Shown here: in pieces, positions 41,071 to 48,841 of the stretch
Layout: every line of letters begins with the position of its first letter
Position numbering within the stretch: position 1 is the stretch's first letter
From: Diplocloster modestus
GTDB lineage: Bacteria > Bacillota > Clostridia > Lachnospirales > Lachnospiraceae
Assembly (NCBI RefSeq): GCF_019042245.1
Contig: NZ_JAHQCX010000009.1
Span: 62,001 to 126,000, forward strand
Length of the DNA: 64,000 nt
Direction: 5' to 3'
The notes under the pieces: model-generated
The model's input: the letters and a program-made list of their open reading frames with translations, nothing else
What the model was told of the DNA's origin: nothing
Database searches by the model: none
Made by a program: the position numbers and the translations under genes

Positions 41071-41460
41071 CTAGCTGATGTAGATCTTGACAATACTGCC
41101 GTCTGCCGCGCTGACATCCACAATATTGCCGTCCGTCTGCGTCTCCAGACAATCCATTACAGCACTTGTGATTTCCTTCAGATCCACGCCCTGCAGGGAC
41201 TCATCAGGGATCGGAAGCTTGCCGGTGGCATTTAACAATTTGCGGATAGCGATGACCGGCAGCTGGATATTTACTTTATCACCATCGGTACTGTCCACCT
41301 GAATCCGGAACATTTTCTTATCATAGGAATTGGCTGCCGGTTCGATACCGTAAGCAGCCTCCTCTTTTTCAGGCTCTATGGCTTCTAACAGGCCTGCGGC
41401 CTGTTCAGCAGTAATCTTTCCTTCTTCCAGCATCTTTAAAACTCTCAATTTTTCTTCCAT
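41071..41460 (-). CDS. SHOCT-like/YvlB-N-type small protein
   Basis: The 129-residue protein begins MEEKLRVLKMLEEGKITAEQ, the helix pair found in YvlB N-terminal/SHOCT-like domains (LEEGKITAEQAAGLLEAI). A linker with Glu and Ala follows, and then an alpha/beta C-terminal domain ending VDVSAADGSIVKIYIS. It lies between a DUF2089-type protein and the small 87-residue paralogue on the same strand. These three are a common Firmicutes arrangement near cell-envelope stress genes. Nothing indicates a catalytic role. Confidence 0.75.
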   Translation of the reverse strand: MEEKLRVLKMLEEGKITAEQAAGLLEAIEPEKEEAAYGIEPAANSYDKKMFRIQVDSTDGDKVNIQLPVIAIRKLLNATGKLPIPDESLQGVDLKEITSAVMDCLETQTDGNIVDVSAADGSIVKIYIS

Positions 41461-41481
41461 TTTTTCTCCTTTCGAGTGCTA

Positions 41482-41847
41482 TTATTTTTCGCTCATTTGG
41501 CTCAGCGCTTCTTCCGGGGTGATTTCCCCTTTCTCCAAAGCGTCCAGTATTTCTTTTTTCCGGTCTGCAGACGGAGCCGGCACTGTTTTATACCCGAGTT
41601 TCCCGATCACATCGTCGAGCTTGGAACGAACGGTAGGGTAGGAAATTCCCAGCTCTTTTTCCACTTCTTTGATGTTACCCCTGCATTTTAGAAAGGTTTC
41701 CACAAAATTCAGGTCGTCCGCCGACAGATAATCAAACTTATTGAGATAAAAATCATTTTCAATTACAGTATCACATTTTTCGCATTGTAACTTTACAACC
41801 TTCAGCTTTCCTTTGCATACAGGACATTGACTGATGACTTTGTACAT
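41482..41847 (-). CDS. DUF2089-family regulator (zinc ribbon plus HTH)
   Basis: The 121-residue protein has a zinc ribbon at its N-terminus (CPVCKGKLKVVKLQCEKC) and a helix-turn-helix domain like that of sigma region 4 or LuxR proteins (FVETFLKCRGNIKEVEKELGISYPTVRSKLDDVI). A SHOCT-like end follows (KKEILDALEKGEITPEEALSQMSEK). This is the typical composition of DUF2089. It is the first gene of a three-gene operon, with a strong promoter and a tandem 21-bp repeat just upstream. The N-terminal ribbon presumably helps bind DNA. The regulator may control its own operon. Confidence 0.85.
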   Translation of the reverse strand: MYKVISQCPVCKGKLKVVKLQCEKCDTVIENDFYLNKFDYLSADDLNFVETFLKCRGNIKEVEKELGISYPTVRSKLDDVIGKLGYKTVPAPSADRKKEILDALEKGEITPEEALSQMSEK

Positions 41848-41878
41848 TTATTTGCTCACCTTCCTTCGTTCTGCTATC

Positions 41879-41907
41879 ACTATATCCCTTGAAATTAAAA
41901 TTGTCAA
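41879..41907 (-). promoter_or_regulatory. Consensus promoter of the DUF2089 operon
   Basis: On the minus strand TTGACA (complement of 41902-41907) and TATAGT (complement of 41879-41884) have a 17-bp spacer. The start codon is about 30 bp downstream. Confidence 0.8.
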
Positions 41908-41947
41908 TATAAAAATTAAATATATTAATATAAAAATTAAATATATT
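41906..41947. repeat. Perfect 21-bp tandem direct repeat beside the DUF2089 promoter
   Basis: The 21-mer beginning AATATAAAAATTAAATATAT occurs at 41906-41926 and 41927-41947, followed by a partial third unit (AATT). The spacing of 21 bp is two helical turns, and the first unit touches the -35 box. Tandem sites one or two turns apart are typical for cooperative regulator binding. Confidence 0.7.
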
Positions 41948-42116
41948 AATTCAAACACTTCAAAATCAAACATATGGGTTCGAAATTTTAACTTATTTAA
42001 ATCAATTCCACGCATTTCTGGGCACAGTCGCAGTAAAAAATCCGAAATTAAAAGATTTTTATAGAATTCAACTGTTATACTGGCCCAGTAAGAAAAAGAA
42101 AGGAGAATAGATAATA

Positions 42117-42707
42117 ATGAAAAAAGGTTTTACAAAAAAAAGCATGTTTTTGATGGCAGTTGTTCTAAGCGCCTCACTATTCGCAGCAGGCTGCGCCGGA
42201 CAGAATGAAGAGGAGAGTGCGGATACCCCGCCTGAGGCAGCATCTGATGCGCAGGATCATCCTGCTTCCGCTGCCTCGGACGATGACAGCCAGGACTCCT
42301 TACAGCCCTCACAGGTGCCCGCCGATACCGATACAGAAGCTAAGGGGGAAAGCGGCGATAAGCAGGATGAGCCTTCGGAATACGATTATCCGGACCTGGA
42401 AGGCAGTGTCCTGAATATACAGGATGACCGGTTCGAAATTACAGAAATTTTCGTCGAAGTATCAGAAGATGGGGAAAGCAGCATCGCAGTCTCAGAGCCT
42501 GAAAACAGTGACAACACGATTACGGTTATGGTTACAGACCAGACTCAATATCAGGTTCGAAAGGTCAACAGCGACCGTATGACCTCCACGATGTCTCCAG
42601 GAACAAAAGAAGATGTAAAAAAAGGAAGCATGATAGATCTGTGGGGAACCTCAGAGCAGGGCACCTTTTATGCCGACACGGTAGTAGTGTGGGTCATGCC
42701 GGACTAG
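42117..42707 (+). CDS. Putative lipoprotein
   Basis: The 196-residue protein has a signal peptide with lipobox LFAAGC (Cys about residue 26). An acidic, Ala/Ser/Asp-rich linker of about 65 residues follows, then a beta-rich domain (LEGSVLNIQDDRFEITEIFVEVSE) resembling a small OB or lipocalin-like fold, ending TFYADTVVVWVMPD. The linker composition suggests a cell-surface position. It is divergent from the DUF2089 operon. I do not recognise the domain with certainty. GAAAGGAGAATAG precedes the ATG. Confidence 0.7.
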   Translation: MKKGFTKKSMFLMAVVLSASLFAAGCAGQNEEESADTPPEAASDAQDHPASAASDDDSQDSLQPSQVPADTDTEAKGESGDKQDEPSEYDYPDLEGSVLNIQDDRFEITEIFVEVSEDGESSIAVSEPENSDNTITVMVTDQTQYQVRKVNSDRMTSTMSPGTKEDVKKGSMIDLWGTSEQGTFYADTVVVWVMPD

Positions 42708-42762
42708 AGAGTCAACATCCGGAGACAGGCCCCATAAGGTATAAAATGGGCCTTAAAAAGGA

Positions 42763-42791
42763 TTGAGATTGGGTACGGATTCGTCTATAAT
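42763..42791 (+). promoter_or_regulatory. Promoter of adenine deaminase gene
   Basis: TTGAGA (42763-42768) and TATAAT (42786-42791) have a 17-bp spacer. The frame also offers a TTG start codon at this very place, but this is the -35 box. Confidence 0.7.
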
Positions 42792-42867
42792 GAGATTGTC
42801 AGAAATTTTTGATGTCATGGTTGATGCAGCAGATTCAAACAACAAACAAAAAAGGAGTTGGGTAATC

Positions 42868-44634
42868 ATGAACAAAGATTTACTAGCAGTGGCAGGCGGA
42901 CGGAAACCGGCGGATCTTGTAGTGCAGAATGGTAAGATCGTGAATGTCTATTCCGGCGAGATTTATGACGGCGGTGTGGCTGTATCAGGCGGGCAGATCG
43001 CGGCGGTCGGTGATGTGGCGTACACGGTCGGTCCGGATACCCGTATAATTGACGCCGGTGGAAACTATATTACGCCGGGATTTATCGATGGGCATATCCA
43101 TCCGGAGAGCTCCAGCCTTTCGATCCGTCCGTTCGCGGAGATCATGCTAAAACATGGGACTACCGTGATCATGACCGACCTGCATGAAGTGGGTGTGGTA
43201 GGCGGATTGGAAGCCATCGAGGCAGTTCTGGATGAAGCGTCAATGACCGATCTTAAGTTATATTTTGTTGTTCCCTCCCATGTGCCGTTTTCTCCATTCC
43301 TGGAGACCAGCGGTGGGAAATTTAATACGGAGATTATAGAAAAGGCTTTGAAACGGCCGGATGCGGTGGGACTCTCTGAGATCGTCGGTCCCTATGTGCT
43401 GGCCGGTTTTCCGGATCTGCTGCAGTCCATGGATGTGGCGGCGGCCATGCCCGGTAAAACACTTCAGGGGCATCTTCCCGACATGAGCGGACCTGCCATG
43501 AATGAATGTCTGGCGGCCGGGGTCAGTACGGATCATGAGTCATTATCCGCCAAGGATGCGCTGGAGCGTCTGCGCGGAGGCTGTAATCTGATGATCCGGG
43601 AAGGTTCCGCAGCCAGAGGACTGGCGGACTGTATCAAACCGATTATTGAACAGAGGCTGGATACTTCCAGAGTCAGTATCGTTACTGACGATTTACATAC
43701 CATAGATGCAGTGGACAGAGGACACTTAGACGATGCGGTACGCGTGGCGTTAAAGGCCGGCCTGGACTTTATCAAGGCGATCCAGATGGTATCCTTAAAT
43801 GCGGCCAGGGCTTTTGAGCTGGATCAGGAGATCGGCGGCCTGGCCCCCGGTAAGAGGGCGGATATCAATATCACGACAGGGCCGGAAGACTTTAAAGTTA
43901 AGACTGTGATCGCAGGCGGGAAGCTGGTGACAGAGGATGAGAAGCTTCTGGTTTCTTATCCGGTGGCGGATCATAAGCCTTGTCTTTTAAACACCATGAA
44001 GCTTAAGAATCCCATCACCGCGGACAGCTTCAAATATTATGCACCCGAAGGCGCGAAGAGGGTTAAGGTTCAGGTGATGGACACGCTGCCCTGGATTCCC
44101 ATCACCCAGGGGCGGGAAGTGGAATTAACGGTTGCGGACGGTGTGATTCAGTGCGATATCGATCAGGACGTGCTCTATATTGCCCAGGTGGAACGGTATG
44201 GCATTAACGGCAATATCGGCAAGGCCTTCATGGGAGGCTTTAACCTGAAGAGAGGAGCGATCGCATCCTCTGTAGGACATGATAACCACAATATCATCGT
44301 ACTAGGAACGAATTTTGAAGACATGGCTGTCGCTGTAAACCGGGTAGTTGAGCTGAACGGCGGACAGGTGGCAGTCGATGGCGGACAAGTGGCCGCGGAA
44401 GTGTCTTATCCGGTTTGCGGTCTGCTTTCGGATCTGTCGGCGGAAGAACTGGCGGGTGAGAAGAAGACATTGATCGCGAAGATTCATGAGATGGGCTCCA
44501 ACATTCCGATTCCGTTTATGTTCCTGTCCTTTATCTGTCTGGCGGCGCTGCCGATGTTTGCGATTACGGATCATGGATTTATCGATGTCCTGACCCAGCA
44601 GATCATTGACCCGGTGCTGGAAGTGCTGGAATAA
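42868..44634 (+). CDS. ade: Adenine deaminase (Ade)
   Basis: The 588-residue protein starts at ATG 42868, after AAAGGAGTTGGGTAATC, matching the family length. It has the amidohydrolase metal motif in GFIDGHIHPESSSL, the family text VMTDLHEVGVVGG, GVSTDHESLSAKDALERLRGGC, and ASSVGHDNHNIIVLG, with YPVCGLLSDL near the end. It converts adenine to hypoxanthine with ammonia release, in purine salvage or degradation. It is 26 bp upstream of a second deaminase-type amidohydrolase. Confidence 0.95.
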   Translation: MNKDLLAVAGGRKPADLVVQNGKIVNVYSGEIYDGGVAVSGGQIAAVGDVAYTVGPDTRIIDAGGNYITPGFIDGHIHPESSSLSIRPFAEIMLKHGTTVIMTDLHEVGVVGGLEAIEAVLDEASMTDLKLYFVVPSHVPFSPFLETSGGKFNTEIIEKALKRPDAVGLSEIVGPYVLAGFPDLLQSMDVAAAMPGKTLQGHLPDMSGPAMNECLAAGVSTDHESLSAKDALERLRGGCNLMIREGSAARGLADCIKPIIEQRLDTSRVSIVTDDLHTIDAVDRGHLDDAVRVALKAGLDFIKAIQMVSLNAARAFELDQEIGGLAPGKRADINITTGPEDFKVKTVIAGGKLVTEDEKLLVSYPVADHKPCLLNTMKLKNPITADSFKYYAPEGAKRVKVQVMDTLPWIPITQGREVELTVADGVIQCDIDQDVLYIAQVERYGINGNIGKAFMGGFNLKRGAIASSVGHDNHNIIVLGTNFEDMAVAVNRVVELNGGQVAVDGGQVAAEVSYPVCGLLSDLSAEELAGEKKTLIAKIHEMGSNIPIPFMFLSFICLAALPMFAITDHGFIDVLTQQIIDPVLEVLE

Positions 44635-44660
44635 GCCGGGGAGTGAAAGGAGCCGTATTC

Positions 44661-46031
44661 ATGGGACAGACTTTATTAAAAAATGGATACATCGTCACGA
44701 TGAACGAGACGGAACAGGTCTATGACGGTGGAAGCGTTCTGGTGCAAGATGATAAAATTCTGGCGGTGGGGAAGGTCGATCCAAAGCTTGTGGCACCGGA
44801 CGCGGAAGTGATTGAGTTAAACGGCCGCTATGTGCTGCCCGGTTTTGTCAATACCCATGTCCATACTTCCCAGCAGATCAGCCGCGGGGTTGGAGACGAT
44901 GTGGATTTCATCACATGGCTGCACAAGCGTATGTGGCCTTATGAGAGCAACATGACGGAAGAGGATTCCTATTATTCTACCCTGATGTGCTGCCTGGAGC
45001 TGATCCGTTCCGGTGTCACATCCTTCGCAGAACCGGGAGGACAGTTCGTAAGCGGCATGGTCAGAGGAGTTGCCGAGGCAGGTCTTCGCGCGAAACTGGC
45101 CAAATCCGTCATGGACTGCGGGGAGGGCCTGCCGAAGATCTGGCAGCGGACCACGGATCAGGAACTGGAACAGCAGGAGGAAGATCTGAAGCGTTATCAC
45201 AACAGCGCGGACGGTCGGGTCCAGATCTGGTTCGGCCTGCGTACGATTTTCAACAACACGGATGATCTGATCATTCGTACCAAGGAGCTGGCTGACCGGT
45301 ATGGTGTAGGGGTACACATGCATGTGGCGGAGGCCAAAAGTGAAGTGGAATACACCCAGGAAATTTACGGGGAACCTACCGTTACCCATTTGAACCGGCT
45401 GGGGGTTCTGGATAAAAATCTCTTGGCCGTTCATACCGTATGGCTGACCAATGAGGAGATCCGTATGTTCCGGGAACACGATGTCAAAGTGTCCCATAAC
45501 CCGGCTTCCGCCATGCGGGTATTGGGCTTTGCCAAGATTCCCAGGATGCTGCGGGAAGGTGTCTGTGTCTCCATCGGTACGGACGGTGCGTCCTCCAGCA
45601 ACCGGATGGATATGGTCGATGAGATGTGGCTGACTTCCCTGATTCACAAAGGATGGAGGCTGGATTCCACGGTAGTCCCCTCCGAGGACGTGCTGCGGAT
45701 GGCGACGATCAACGGCGCCAGGGCTTTGCTGGACGACCGGTTCTATGGAAGCCTGACACCGGGTAAGAAAGCGGACTTAATCGTCATCAACCCTCATGGA
45801 CCTTCCATGATGCCGGTGAATGATAAGATAGCAGCTCTGGTCACTGCCATGCATTCTACGAATATCGAAAGTACCATGTGTGATGGAAAATGGCTGATGC
45901 GTGACCGGAAGATACTGTCTCTGGATGAAGAAGCGATCCTGAAAGAGGCCAGTGCCAGAGGAGCCGCCATATATGACAGGGCTTTAATCCATCTGCCCGA
46001 CCGGTTCCCGGTAACTAAAATAGAGGACTGA
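44661..46031 (+). CDS. Amidohydrolase of the SsnA/TrzN/MTA-SAH deaminase family
   Basis: The 456-residue protein starts at ATG 44661 after GAAAGGAG. Its HxH motif is in GFVNTHVHTSQQISRG, followed by GVHMHVAEAKSE, the metal histidine in AVHTVWL and the aspartate in SIGTDGASSSNRMDM. This is the deaminase branch acting on guanine, 8-oxoguanine, or MTA/SAH. Being next to adenine deaminase it probably acts on a second purine, but the substrate is not settled by sequence. Confidence 0.88.
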   Translation: MGQTLLKNGYIVTMNETEQVYDGGSVLVQDDKILAVGKVDPKLVAPDAEVIELNGRYVLPGFVNTHVHTSQQISRGVGDDVDFITWLHKRMWPYESNMTEEDSYYSTLMCCLELIRSGVTSFAEPGGQFVSGMVRGVAEAGLRAKLAKSVMDCGEGLPKIWQRTTDQELEQQEEDLKRYHNSADGRVQIWFGLRTIFNNTDDLIIRTKELADRYGVGVHMHVAEAKSEVEYTQEIYGEPTVTHLNRLGVLDKNLLAVHTVWLTNEEIRMFREHDVKVSHNPASAMRVLGFAKIPRMLREGVCVSIGTDGASSSNRMDMVDEMWLTSLIHKGWRLDSTVVPSEDVLRMATINGARALLDDRFYGSLTPGKKADLIVINPHGPSMMPVNDKIAALVTAMHSTNIESTMCDGKWLMRDRKILSLDEEAILKEASARGAAIYDRALIHLPDRFPVTKIED

Positions 46032-46039
46032 TTTAGAAT

Positions 46040-46115
46040 TTTAATGGGTTTCGCAGGTCATGATTCCGCCCTATACAGCAGAGTATGCAGGAATCAGCCT
46101 GCAAGACCCATTTTT
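46040..46115 (+). terminator. Large terminator hairpin after the deaminase pair
   Basis: Arms AATGGGT...GCAGG...GATTCC and GGAATC...CCTGC...ACCCATT form a long interrupted stem followed by TTTTT. Confidence 0.8.
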
Positions 46116-46117
46116 GA

Positions 46118-46146
46118 TTGACAAGCGCTGGATTACAACTTAAACT
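46118..46146 (+). promoter_or_regulatory. Promoter of DUF6440 gene
   Basis: TTGACA (46118-46123) and TAAACT (46141-46146) are 17 bp apart, about 80 bp before the ATG. The preceding terminator's T-run ends at the -35 box. Confidence 0.6.
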
Positions 46147-46225
46147 GATAGATATTCAAATATGATCTGCAGGATATAGTCGCATTTATGGACAGATTGA
46201 AATTTAGATAAAATGGAGGGATACG

Positions 46226-46411
46226 ATGGGATCATCAGACAGATTTGAGAGAGTTTACAAACAGGGTATCGCCACTGTTACAGAGATATGGGTAGATAAG
46301 AAAACCGGCGTGAATTATCTGTACCATGTAGACGGATATTCGGGCGGATTGACACCGCTATTGGACAGAGAGGGAAAACCTGTTATTTCTCCGTTGGAAT
46401 ATCACCAGTGA
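46226..46411 (+). CDS. DUF6440-family small protein
   Basis: The 61-residue protein contains RFERVYKQGIATVTEIWVDKKTGVNYLYHVDGYSGGLTPLLDREGKPV over its length, the typical pattern of DUF6440 (VDKxTGVNYLY, GLTPLLDxxGKP). Small proteins of this family are widespread in Firmicutes and often single. The function is unknown; an extended beta structure is likely. The ATG follows TGGAGGGATACG. It has its own promoter and a second promoter lies at its 3' end. Confidence 0.85.
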   Translation: MGSSDRFERVYKQGIATVTEIWVDKKTGVNYLYHVDGYSGGLTPLLDREGKPVISPLEYHQ

Positions 46412-46440
46412 TTGCATTTTGAGAAAACCTTTTGTAAAAT
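46412..46440 (+). promoter_or_regulatory. Promoter of DUF4432 gene
   Basis: TTGCAT (46412-46417) and TAAAAT (46435-46440) are 17 bp apart, right after the DUF6440 stop codon and 34 bp before the next ATG. Confidence 0.5.
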
Positions 46441-46473
46441 AGAATCAAATAACAAAAGAGAGAGGGATTTGCC

Positions 46474-47499
46474 ATGGGATTTAAAGAAGATAAAAGATAT
46501 GCCGGCCACATTGACCAGCTATTCAAAGTCAATCGGGTAGAGATGCTGGATGGCCGTGCGGAAGGGGCCAAACTGCTGGATGTTCAAAATGGTTCCGGAA
46601 TGAATTTTTCCATTAATACAAGCCGGGGCATGGATATTCCATATCTGAACTATAAAGGATGCAATATCAGTTTCGTATCACCCTGCGGAGTGGTCGCGCC
46701 CGAATATTTTGATGATAAAGAACTGGGATTTTTAAAGAGTTTTACAGCCGGATTTCTGACAACCGGCGGTCTGTCTTATATCGGTGGGCCCTGTGAATAT
46801 GAGGGAAAAGCATATGGACTGCATGGAAATGCGGCCAATACGCCTGCGGATACCTTCCATTACGAAATCCAGGAGGAGGACGGAAACGCGTGCCTGATCG
46901 CCGGCGGTAAACTTCAGGAAGCGGTACTCTTTGGAGATAAGCTGTCGTTAACCCGGCAGATTAAGTGCTGCTACAAAGAAAAGAAATTTACGATTAACGA
47001 TACGGTCACCAACGAAGGATATAAAAGAGCGCGCCATATGATCCTCTATCATATGAATATAGGTTATCCTCTGCTGGCGCCGGAGTCCCTGGTCTACATA
47101 CCTTCCAGCAAAGTGATACCCAGAACCCCCCATTCCGCAGAAGGGCTGGATTGCTGGAACGTGTTGCAGGAACCGGACCCGGACTATGAAGAGATGTGTT
47201 ACTATCACGAAATGACATCCCCGATGCCGAAAGCGGCGATTTTCAATCCAAAGCTGGGAATCGGGATTTCCATTGCTTACAAACATTCTGCGCTGGATCA
47301 TTTTGTCCAGTGGAAGATGATGGGGGCCGGTGACTATGTGATGGGTCTGGAACCCTGTAATGCGACGATTGACGGGATAGAAGACGCCATAGCAAACGGA
47401 TCTATGAAATATCTGGAACCTCAGGAGTCTGTCCGCTACCGGATTGAGGTTGAGATTCTGGAAGGCTTGGACGAATTTGAGAAACTTCAGCAGCAATAG
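46474..47499 (+). CDS. Aldose-1-epimerase-like protein (DUF4432)
   Basis: The 341-residue protein resembles galactose mutarotase-like DUF4432 members. Key stretches are INTSRGMDIPYLNYKGCNISFVSP, YGLHGNAANTPAD with the catalytic His position, RHMILYHMNIGYPLL, and GLEPCNATIDG near the end. Such proteins interconvert sugar anomers or act on unusual sugars. It is next to a carbohydrate-binding-like gene, which supports a sugar-related role. GAGAGGGATTTGCC precedes the ATG. Confidence 0.85.
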   Translation: MGFKEDKRYAGHIDQLFKVNRVEMLDGRAEGAKLLDVQNGSGMNFSINTSRGMDIPYLNYKGCNISFVSPCGVVAPEYFDDKELGFLKSFTAGFLTTGGLSYIGGPCEYEGKAYGLHGNAANTPADTFHYEIQEEDGNACLIAGGKLQEAVLFGDKLSLTRQIKCCYKEKKFTINDTVTNEGYKRARHMILYHMNIGYPLLAPESLVYIPSSKVIPRTPHSAEGLDCWNVLQEPDPDYEEMCYYHEMTSPMPKAAIFNPKLGIGISIAYKHSALDHFVQWKMMGAGDYVMGLEPCNATIDGIEDAIANGSMKYLEPQESVRYRIEVEILEGLDEFEKLQQQ

Positions 47500-47527
47500 A
47501 AGGTTCGGAAAATAGAAGGATGGACCA

Positions 47528-48148
47528 ATGTGTGACACCATATTTTATCCGGTCTTAATTTTAAACAGCGAAGCAGAAATCGGCAAAGCGCAGGAATTTC
47601 ATATCCGGCATTACAATTGGGGAGGAGACTACCGCCCCAGTGCTTATGGACGTCTGGGAGTCCTCAGAGATAAGGGGATTCTTATCCGGATGACCTGTGA
47701 GGAGAGGCCCCCGGAGGCTCTTTGTCATACCAATAACGGGCCGGTTTATCAGGACAGTGCAATGGAGTTTTTCTTTTGCTTAGATACCTGTAAGCCTGAT
47801 TACTTTAATTTCGAAATTAATTCTGCCGGAGCGGTACTGGCCCAGTACGGACCGGACCGGGCACACCGGGAATTTTTAAGCGAAGAACTTTTGGCATTAT
47901 GCGATTGCCGTGTGGATGTAGGTGAGGATTCCTGGCAGTTGGATTTATTGATTCCGTTTTCCCTGACACAGGCGGTACAGGGAAAATCGGGTCTGGCAAC
48001 GGGGAGCCGGATTAGCTGTAATTTTTATAAGATCAGAGAAAACCCGGATCTCATGCACTTTGCCAGTTGTTTTCCCATCGATAATCCCACCCCGAATTTC
48101 CACCTGCCGCAGTTCTTTGGAAACGCGGAAGTGGTGGAATCAATCTAA
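47528..48148 (+). CDS. CBM9-like carbohydrate-binding domain protein
   Basis: The 206-residue protein has no signal peptide and consists of one beta-sandwich domain like family 9 carbohydrate-binding modules (IRHYNWGGDYRPSAYGRLGVLRDKGILIRMTCEE ... NFEINSAGAVLAQYGPDR ... WQLDLLIPFSL). It starts 28 bp after the DUF4432 stop and is probably cotranscribed. It could bind or process a sugar in the cytoplasm. The family is often found next to sugar epimerases in Clostridia. The start has only a weak GAAGGA site. Confidence 0.75.
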   Translation: MCDTIFYPVLILNSEAEIGKAQEFHIRHYNWGGDYRPSAYGRLGVLRDKGILIRMTCEERPPEALCHTNNGPVYQDSAMEFFFCLDTCKPDYFNFEINSAGAVLAQYGPDRAHREFLSEELLALCDCRVDVGEDSWQLDLLIPFSLTQAVQGKSGLATGSRISCNFYKIRENPDLMHFASCFPIDNPTPNFHLPQFFGNAEVVESI

Positions 48149-48157
48149 TTAATTAAT

Positions 48158-48213
48158 CCCTGATATGCAGGCTCCGGAATGGATGTTCCTGGTATATCAG
48201 GGATTTTTATTTT
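48158..48213 (+). terminator. Terminator after CBM9-like gene
   Basis: Arms CCCTGATAT and ATATCAGGG bracket a 35-nt loop and are followed by ATTTTTATTTT. Confidence 0.8.
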
Positions 48214-48281
48214 GGAGAATTCCTCTTTTCCCCTTTTGGAACCTGCTGATGGCTTCCGCGGAATAAGGTTCCTGTGAACGA

Positions 48282-48331
48282 TTGACAAAAATCAGAAAAC
48301 AACGTATATTAATATAAGTTCTATTTAGAAC
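48282..48331 (+). promoter_or_regulatory. Promoter and palindromic operator of MarR-MATE operon
   Basis: TTGACA (48282-48287) and TATATT (48305-48310) have a 17-bp spacer. A perfect 14-bp palindrome GTTCTATTTAGAAC (48318-48331) sits at the expected transcription start, a suitable MarR dimer operator for autorepression. Confidence 0.7.
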
Positions 48332-48372
48332 ATATAAGATGGTTGGTGCGCAAAGAGAGGTGGTTGTATATC

Positions 48373-48825
48373 TTGATCCCAAGTCCGTCAGATATCCTGT
48401 TGTCAAACCAATATGGTATAAAAGTCTACGAAAAATTTCAGGAATCAATCTGTGAAAAATATACACTGACAAAGATGGAACTGGATATCCTTATGTTCCT
48501 TTACAACAATCCGGACCGGAACAATGCCAGTGATATCGTAAAGGTGAGAATGCTGACGAAGTCTCATGTTTCTATTTCCATTGCCAGTCTGGCAAAGAAA
48601 AAATACCTGGCACGCAACCCAAGCGGGCATGGACGGACGGTGTATTTAGAGCTGTTAAGCCGGGCGGATGAAGTGATTGAAGAAGGGCTGGCCATGCAGC
48701 AGCGCTTCTTTCAAGTCATGTTTGCGGGTTTTTCTGAGGAAGACAGAGAAAGGTTTGGAAAATATCTGCAACAAATATCAGCGAATTTGGATACAGCCTA
48801 TCAGGAAGGCATACAGAATAAGTAA
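48373..48825 (+). CDS. MarR-family transcriptional regulator
   Basis: The 150-residue protein likely starts at TTG 48373, behind AGAGGTGG; a TTG at 48343 gives 10 more residues. The winged-helix shows NASDIVKVRMLTKSHVSISIASLAKKKYLARNPSGHGRTVYLEL, the usual MarR DNA-binding pattern. It is followed after 16 bp by a MATE exporter gene. Together with the palindrome at the promoter this looks like a drug-responsive, autorepressed efflux operon. Confidence 0.9.
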   Translation: MIPSPSDILLSNQYGIKVYEKFQESICEKYTLTKMELDILMFLYNNPDRNNASDIVKVRMLTKSHVSISIASLAKKKYLARNPSGHGRTVYLELLSRADEVIEEGLAMQQRFFQVMFAGFSEEDRERFGKYLQQISANLDTAYQEGIQNK

Positions 48826-48841
48826 AATAATGGAGGTTATT

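Noticed and set aside
41058-41123. Longer start for the 87-residue DUF2089-operon gene
   Set aside because: The extra residues overlap the upstream gene and carry no similarity; AGGAGGGGATG before ATG 41057 decides.
41834-42064. Isoleucine/lysine-rich open frame upstream of the lipoprotein gene
   Set aside because: It is a by-product of the AT-rich tandem repeat and promoter region, with no ribosome site.
42716-42735. Fourth copy of the palindromic repeat
   Set aside because: Only about ten bases (GACAGGCCCC) match, which is too little to call.
42763-42867. Upstream TTG start for adenine deaminase
   Set aside because: The TTG is part of the -35 box of a consensus promoter, and AAAGGAG precedes the ATG at 42868.
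48677-48841. N-terminal extension of the MATE protein into marR
   Set aside because: The frame is open but lacks a ribosome site; GGAGG before ATG 48842 gives the normal family start.
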